A DNA stretch of 64,000 nt from an uncultured Tessaracoccus sp. Its GTDB lineage: Bacteria; Actinomycetota; Actinomycetes; Propionibacteriales; Propionibacteriaceae. Made by a program: the position numbers and the translations under genes. The DNA is taken from positions 1 through 64,000 of the forward strand of contig NZ_CAMYPD010000008.1 in NCBI RefSeq assembly GCF_947286155.1. Reading direction: 5' to 3'. Each line of letters begins with the position of its first letter. The first letter of the stretch is position 1. Of this stretch, positions 60,374-64,000 are shown piece by piece. The notes under the pieces were generated by a model. It did no database searches. It had not been told where the DNA came from and was given only the letters and a program-made list of their open reading frames with translations.

Positions 60374-62530
60374 TCAGGTTCTGTGGAAAAACTTGAGCGT
60401 GAGGGAGTTCAGCACCACGAACACGGAGCTGAACGCCATGGCCGCCCCGGCGATCATCGGGGTGAGGAAACCGAACGCGGCCAGCGGAATCGCGGCGGTG
60501 TTGTACCCAAACGCCCACACCAGGTTGGAGCGGATCTTGCGCAGCGTGGCGCGAGAGAGCCGGATCGCGTCGACGGCGGCCCGCAGGTCGTGGCGCATGA
60601 GGGTAATGTCGCCGGCGGCGATGGCCGCGTCGGTGCCCGAACCCATCGCGATGCCGAGGTCTGCCTGCGCGAGCGCGGCGGCGTCGTTCACACCGTCGCC
60701 CACCATGGCCACCTGTTGCCCGGAGCGCTGGAACTCCTTCACGGCCTCCACCTTGCCCTCTGGCGTGACGCCGGCGCGGACCTCGTCGATGCCGACGGCC
60801 CTCGCCACCGCCTGCGCGGATGCCTCGTTGTCGCCAGTGAGTAGCACCGGCGTGAGCCCGAGCTGTCGGAGTTCGGCGACGACGTCGGCGGCGTCGGGCT
60901 TCACGGTGTCGGCGACGACGATGCGCCCCAGCACTCGTTCCCGCTCGGCCACCCACACCTCGGAGCCGACGGCGTTGGACGCGCGCTCAGGCGTGGCGAG
61001 CCCGAGTTCCGCGAGCAGCGCCGCGCTTCCCGCCCAGGTCTCCACGCCGTCGACGAATCCACGCACGCCTCGACCGGGGAGGTTCTCGAAGTCGGTGAGT
61101 TCGCCCGTCGCCTCCGCCATCAGCGCACGGGCGATCGGGTGTTCGGAGGCGGATTCGACGGTAGCCACCGCGCGCAGTAACTCCTCGGGCGAGACGCTGT
61201 CGACGGGCTCCACGCTGCTCACCGACATGGCGCCGGTGGTCAGTGTGCCGGTCTTATCGAGGCAGATGGTGCGCACGTTGCGCGCCTGCTCCAGCACCTG
61301 CGGGCCGCGGATCACCACGCCCAGCTCCGCGCCGCGACCGGTGCCCACCATGAGCGCCGACGGCGTGGCCAGCCCAAGCGCGCACGGGCAGGCGATGATG
61401 AGCACCGCGATGCCCGCAGACAGCGCGACGGTGAAGCCGGAACCGAGGAGGAGATGCGCGACGAAGGCGACGACCGCGACGGCAATCACGGCGGGCACGA
61501 AGATTTCGGTGACCTTGTCCGCCAGCCGCTGCACCTTGGCCTTGCCCGCCTGCGCCTGCTCGACGAGACGCGCCATGTGCGCGAGCTGCGAGTCTTCACC
61601 CACCGCCGTGGCGCGCACGACGAGGCGCCCGGTGGTGTTCACCGCTCCCCCGACGACGCCGCTGCCCGGCTCAACTTCGACGGGGAGCGACTCGCCGGTC
61701 AGGATGGATTGGTCGACGGCGGAGCGCCCGTCGGTGACCACACCGTCGGCGGCGATCTTCTCACCAGGGCGCACGACGAACTCGTCACCGACGCGCAACA
61801 GCCGCACGTCGATATCCTGCTCGACACCGTCTGCGAGCCGCCTCGCCCGCTTGGCGCCCACTTCGAGCAGCGCGCGCATGGCCTTGCCAGACTCGCGTTT
61901 GGCCTTGGCTTCGATGAACCTTCCGAAGAGCAGGAACGCGATGATCGCCACCGCCGCTTCGAAGTAGACGAACCCCATCGCGTCCTGGCGGGTCAGGGCG
62001 AACTCGAAGCGGTGCACCACACCGATGTGGCCGGCATGGCCGAAGAACATGGTGAAGTACGACCACGCCATCGCCGTGAGCGTGCCCACGGTGACGAGCG
62101 TGTCCATAGTGGTGGAGCCGTGCCGGAGATTCGTCCAGGTGGCCTTGTGGAAGCCGCGTCCGCACCAGAACACGACGATGGTGGAGAGCACCATCGCCAC
62201 CCACTGCCAGGCTGGGAATTGCAGCGCGGGAACCATGGATACGACGATCACCGGCACCGCCAGCGCCATGGCCAGCAGCATCCGGGGGCGCAGCGCGTCG
62301 GCCTCGTCCTGGGCAGGCGCATCCGGCTGCGGCACCGTCGCGCCGTATCCGGCTTTCTCCACGACGCCGATGAGCTGCTCCAGCGTGACGTCGTCGGGAG
62401 CTTCGACGGTGGCCCGCTCCGTCGCGTAATTCACCGCCGCTTGCACGCCGTCGACCTTGTTGAGCTTCTTCTCAATCCGGGCGGCGCACGACGCGCACGT
62501 CATGCCTTGAATATCCAGCTGCGTAATCAA
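60374..62530 (-). CDS. copA: Copper-exporting P1B-type ATPase
   Basis: 718 residues from TTG 62530, chosen because GAAGGAAC sits upstream and the N-terminus is then ITQLDIQGMTCASCAARIEK. The longer frame upstream runs through repeats and csoR antisense. One N-terminal HMA domain (CxxC), TM metal site IIACPCALG (Cys-Pro-Cys), TGES, phosphorylation DKTGTLT, HP motif SEHPIARALM and GDGVNDAAALAQAD. Exports Cu(I). Downstream of copZ; a block of repeats separates them. A CTGAG-aaacg-CTCAG stem lies at its 3' end. Confidence 0.96.
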   Translation of the reverse strand: MITQLDIQGMTCASCAARIEKKLNKVDGVQAAVNYATERATVEAPDDVTLEQLIGVVEKAGYGATVPQPDAPAQDEADALRPRMLLAMALAVPVIVVSMVPALQFPAWQWVAMVLSTIVVFWCGRGFHKATWTNLRHGSTTMDTLVTVGTLTAMAWSYFTMFFGHAGHIGVVHRFEFALTRQDAMGFVYFEAAVAIIAFLLFGRFIEAKAKRESGKAMRALLEVGAKRARRLADGVEQDIDVRLLRVGDEFVVRPGEKIAADGVVTDGRSAVDQSILTGESLPVEVEPGSGVVGGAVNTTGRLVVRATAVGEDSQLAHMARLVEQAQAGKAKVQRLADKVTEIFVPAVIAVAVVAFVAHLLLGSGFTVALSAGIAVLIIACPCALGLATPSALMVGTGRGAELGVVIRGPQVLEQARNVRTICLDKTGTLTTGAMSVSSVEPVDSVSPEELLRAVATVESASEHPIARALMAEATGELTDFENLPGRGVRGFVDGVETWAGSAALLAELGLATPERASNAVGSEVWVAERERVLGRIVVADTVKPDAADVVAELRQLGLTPVLLTGDNEASAQAVARAVGIDEVRAGVTPEGKVEAVKEFQRSGQQVAMVGDGVNDAAALAQADLGIAMGSGTDAAIAAGDITLMRHDLRAAVDAIRLSRATLRKIRSNLVWAFGYNTAAIPLAAFGFLTPMIAGAAMAFSSVFVVLNSLTLKFFHRT

Positions 62531-62560
62531 GAGTTCCTTCGTTTCTGCTTCAGTGGGCCC

Positions 62561-62680
62561 GGTGGTTGAGTAGCGCCGGCGGCCGCCCCACCCGACCGTC
62601 GAGTAGGGCCGAAGGCCCGTATCGAGACGCAGTGCAGGGGGGGGTTCGATACGCCCGCTGCGCGGGCTACTCAACCAGCG
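62561..62680. repeat. Dispersed palindromes inside the copper operon
   Basis: A partial copy (62561-62585, GGTGGTTGAGTAGCGCC), a diverged copy (about 62594-62630, GAGTAGGGCCGAAGGCCCGT) and an inverted copy (62644-62680, GTTCGATACGCCCGCTGCGC). They lie in the 179-bp gap between copZ and copA, an unusual place inside an operon. Confidence 0.8.
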
Positions 62681-62709
62681 GTCCGAGGAGACGCCGGTAA
62701 CAGGCTCGC

Positions 62710-62919
62710 TCAGGCCTCGACTACCGTGTAGTCGCCCGCTTCCTGGACGGCCTCGAGGATGGCGTCGAACGGGATCCGCTCGTCGGAAGCGACGACCATC
62801 TGACCTCCGTCGAGTTGCACGCTGACGCCATTGACGCCGTCGATACCTTGAACTTCCTCGGTGACGTGGTTGACGCAGTTCTGGCAGGTCATGCCAGTGA
62901 CGGTGTACTTCGTTTCCAT
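62710..62919 (-). CDS. copZ: Copper chaperone, heavy-metal-associated domain
   Basis: 69 residues from ATG 62919 (METKYTVTGMTCQNCVNHVT). The CxxC is in GMTCQNC. A single ferredoxin-like HMA domain that carries Cu(I) to CopA. Lies 17 bp after csoR. Confidence 0.93.
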   Translation of the reverse strand: METKYTVTGMTCQNCVNHVTEEVQGIDGVNGVSVQLDGGQMVVASDERIPFDAILEAVQEAGDYTVVEA

Positions 62920-62936
62920 GGGTGTTCCTTCGCTTC

Positions 62937-63221
62937 TCATTTCGCCATGCGGCGGATTGCCGCGGTGGCTTCTGCAATTTTTTCGTCGGCTTCCTGCCCG
63001 CCGTGCTGAATCGCGTGGGCGACGCAGTGGCCGAGGTGGTCTTCCAACAATCCCAGCGCGACGGCTTGAAGCGCCGATTGGACTGCGGAGATCTGCGTGA
63101 GGATGTCGATGCAGTACTGATCTTCATCCACCATGCGCGCGATGCCGCGCGCCTGGCCCTCGATCAGCTTCAGCCGCCGCAAGTAACGTTCCTTCTGCGC
63201 GGTATAGCCGTGTGTCGTCAT
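62937..63221 (-). CDS. csoR: Copper-sensing repressor CsoR
   Basis: 94 residues from ATG 63221 (MTTHGYTAQKERYLRRLKLI). The Cu(I) triad is intact: Cys37 (DEDQYCIDIL), His62 and Cys66 (LEDHLGHCVAHA), matching the C-H-C set of CsoR. Heads csoR-copZ-copA. Its palindromic operator is 20 bp upstream. Confidence 0.95.
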   Translation of the reverse strand: MTTHGYTAQKERYLRRLKLIEGQARGIARMVDEDQYCIDILTQISAVQSALQAVALGLLEDHLGHCVAHAIQHGGQEADEKIAEATAAIRRMAK

Positions 63222-63241
63222 CGTATCCTCCACCCGCGACA

Positions 63242-63258
63242 ATACCCCCGCGGGGTAT
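63242..63258. promoter_or_regulatory. CsoR operator
   Basis: ATACCCC-CGC-GGGGTAT, a perfect 7+7 palindrome with the G/C-tract features of CsoR-family sites, 20 bp before the csoR start. Confidence 0.85.
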
Positions 63259-63302
63259 GAATTTCAATGCCGAGCGTGGAGAACCCGTGCACTACTCGCC
63301 AC

Positions 63303-63325
63303 TTATCCACAGTCAATGTGGATAA
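63303..63325. promoter_or_regulatory. Inverted pair of perfect DnaA boxes
   Basis: TTATCCACA (63303-63311) and TGTGGATAA (63317-63325), 5 bp apart, forming ACTTATCCACA-gtcaa-TGTGGATAAGT. Confidence 0.75.
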
Positions 63326-63541
63326 GTCCGTATTTTTCAGTGAAACCCCAGGTCGCAAACGGTTAACAGCCCAGGCTCACCCGGCCACCGCAAGGAGTAT
63401 CGTCGGGTTGCCATGCCGCGAGAAACACGGCATAACCCCTTGCCAGAGAGACATAAACGCAATTCGGCGACGTGCATCCGAGCCGCTACGACGACACGCC
63501 CGAAATTTGACAGAAGGTTACGAGCATGCGTGGGGGTGCGA

Positions 63542-63661
63542 TGTGGAGAAGTCGGCAGATTCCGTGTATATAACGATTGTGTAACGGGATTTCCGTGCGG
63601 GAAATGCTTCTCTCCACAAGTGTTAGGCGTGGGAATCAAACTTGTCCACAAGTTATCCACA
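63542..63661. promoter_or_regulatory. Further DnaA boxes upstream of dnaB
   Basis: TGTGGAGAA (63542-63550, one mismatch), TTGTCCACA (63642-63650) and TTATCCACA (63653-63661), the last two with 2 bp between them. Together with 63303-63325 there are five boxes in the 525-bp gap between csoR and dnaB. No gene is visible in this gap. Confidence 0.65.
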
Positions 63662-63746
63662 GATTTTCCCCAACGTTGCGCACAGCAACTTGCGGCGTGG
63701 TTTCACGGCGTGGCCTACCCTGAGGCAAGGAGATGAGGAGGCAGCG

Positions 63747-64000
63747 GTGTCGGAAGACGTCTACGGCCAGAATCCGCCGCAGGATTTGGAGGCGGAGCAG
63801 AGCGTGCTGGGCGCCATGCTGATGAGCAAGGACGCGATCGCCGACGTGGTCGAGGTGGTGCGCGGCGGCGACTTCTACCGTCCCAATCACGAGATCATCT
63901 TCGACGCGGTCGTCAACCTGTTTGGCCGAGGCGAGCCCGCAGATACGGTCACCGTCGCAGGCGAACTCGGCAAGATGGGCGAGCTGCAGAAGATCGGTGG
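63747..64000 (+). CDS. dnaB: Replicative DNA helicase, N-terminal part only
   Basis: Starts at GTG 63747 with GAGGAGG upstream. SEDVYGQNPPQDLEAEQSVL then GAMLMSKDAIADVVEVVRGG DFYRPNHEIIFDAVVNLFGR is the DnaB N-terminal (DnaG-interacting) domain. The frame is open to the window end at about residue 84. The helicase core lies beyond the window. Confidence 0.95.
   Translation, partial: MSEDVYGQNPPQDLEAEQSVLGAMLMSKDAIADVVEVVRGGDFYRPNHEIIFDAVVNLFGRGEPADTVTVAGELGKMGELQKIG

Noticed and set aside
62531..63127. N-terminal extension of copA
   Set aside because: That stretch reads through repeats and antisense of copZ/csoR; the TTG at 62530 with its Shine-Dalgarno gives the normal N-terminus.
63259..63746. 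The chromosomal origin oriC
   Set aside because: The boxes are suggestive, but the gap is not next to dnaA or dnaN and no AT-rich unwinding region is obvious.

Overview
The window is GC-rich chromosomal DNA from an actinobacterium. My best inference is a Propionibacteriaceae-type genome (Tessaracoccus or a relative). The reasons are the actinobacterial families DUF3027, DUF3263 and a WXG100-type triad, a groEL with two CIRCE operators, an actinobacterial CsoR/CopZ/CopA set, TreY/TreZ, pyruvate carboxylase, and many copies of the GGTTGAGTAG...CGAAACC intergenic palindrome. No 16S gene is present, so the genus is a guess. No phage, integrase, transposase or CRISPR array is visible.

Layout. 0-3.3 kb: the start of a PadR regulator diverging from a three-gene TRAP transporter (dctPQM). 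3.4-13.6 kb: two small envelope proteins, pyruvate carboxylase (pyc), a GyrI-like protein, a purine-type NCS2 permease, DUF3027 plus a cold-shock protein, and nagB. 13.6-16.6 kb: a degenerate accessory patch rich in palindromic repeats. It holds phd with a frameshifted vapC, an intact RHH-doc pair, and a proline-rich membrane protein broken by two frameshifts. 16.6-19.8 kb: NUDIX, cutC, groEL. 19.9-23.9 kb: a three-gene type VII secretion-associated operon (YbaB-like, glycine-rich, WXG-like), a small HExxH membrane protein, and DUF3263. 24-33.3 kb: manA, tRNA-Thr(TGT), a small toxin-antitoxin-like pair, a DUF4091 protein, and treY/treZ separated by vapB and a gutted vapC. 33.3-37.5 kb: aldo/keto reductase, a PEBP protein, a Panacea-domain/GNAT pair that looks like a toxin-antitoxin module, and ppk2. 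37.7-45.4 kb: a BlaI-type repressor facing cydA-cydB, a GH172 glycosidase, then cydD-cydC. 45.4-48.3 kb: hipBA and a GT4 glycosyltransferase. 48.3-55.3 kb: two convergent operons that together encode a probable four-carbon ketose (tetrulose) pathway: GntR, RpiB-type and TIM-type isomerases facing a DhaK-DhaL kinase, a xylose-isomerase-like epimerase, an SDR and a GntP permease. 55.4-64 kb: ligA, two tandem DUF348-G5 cell-wall proteins with different catalytic ends, csoR-copZ-copA, a DnaA-box cluster and the start of dnaB.

Two things stand out. First, six toxin-antitoxin-like modules lie within 64 kb. The Panacea/GNAT pair is the least conventional, and two of the vapC toxins are visibly broken. 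Second, at least eleven long inverted repeats lie at or near gene 3' ends, most of them at or within about 30 bp of a stop codon. They fall into unrelated sequence families but share architecture. One family (three copies) is exactly 77 bp and carries TAA at both outer ends. Another (two copies) is 76 bp between its conserved ends. Five families of the larger class share a nested outer-stem plus inner-hairpin plan although their sequences differ, so the structure seems to be what is maintained.

Coordinates and motifs were read by eye. Family names rest on recognisable motifs and not on database searches.
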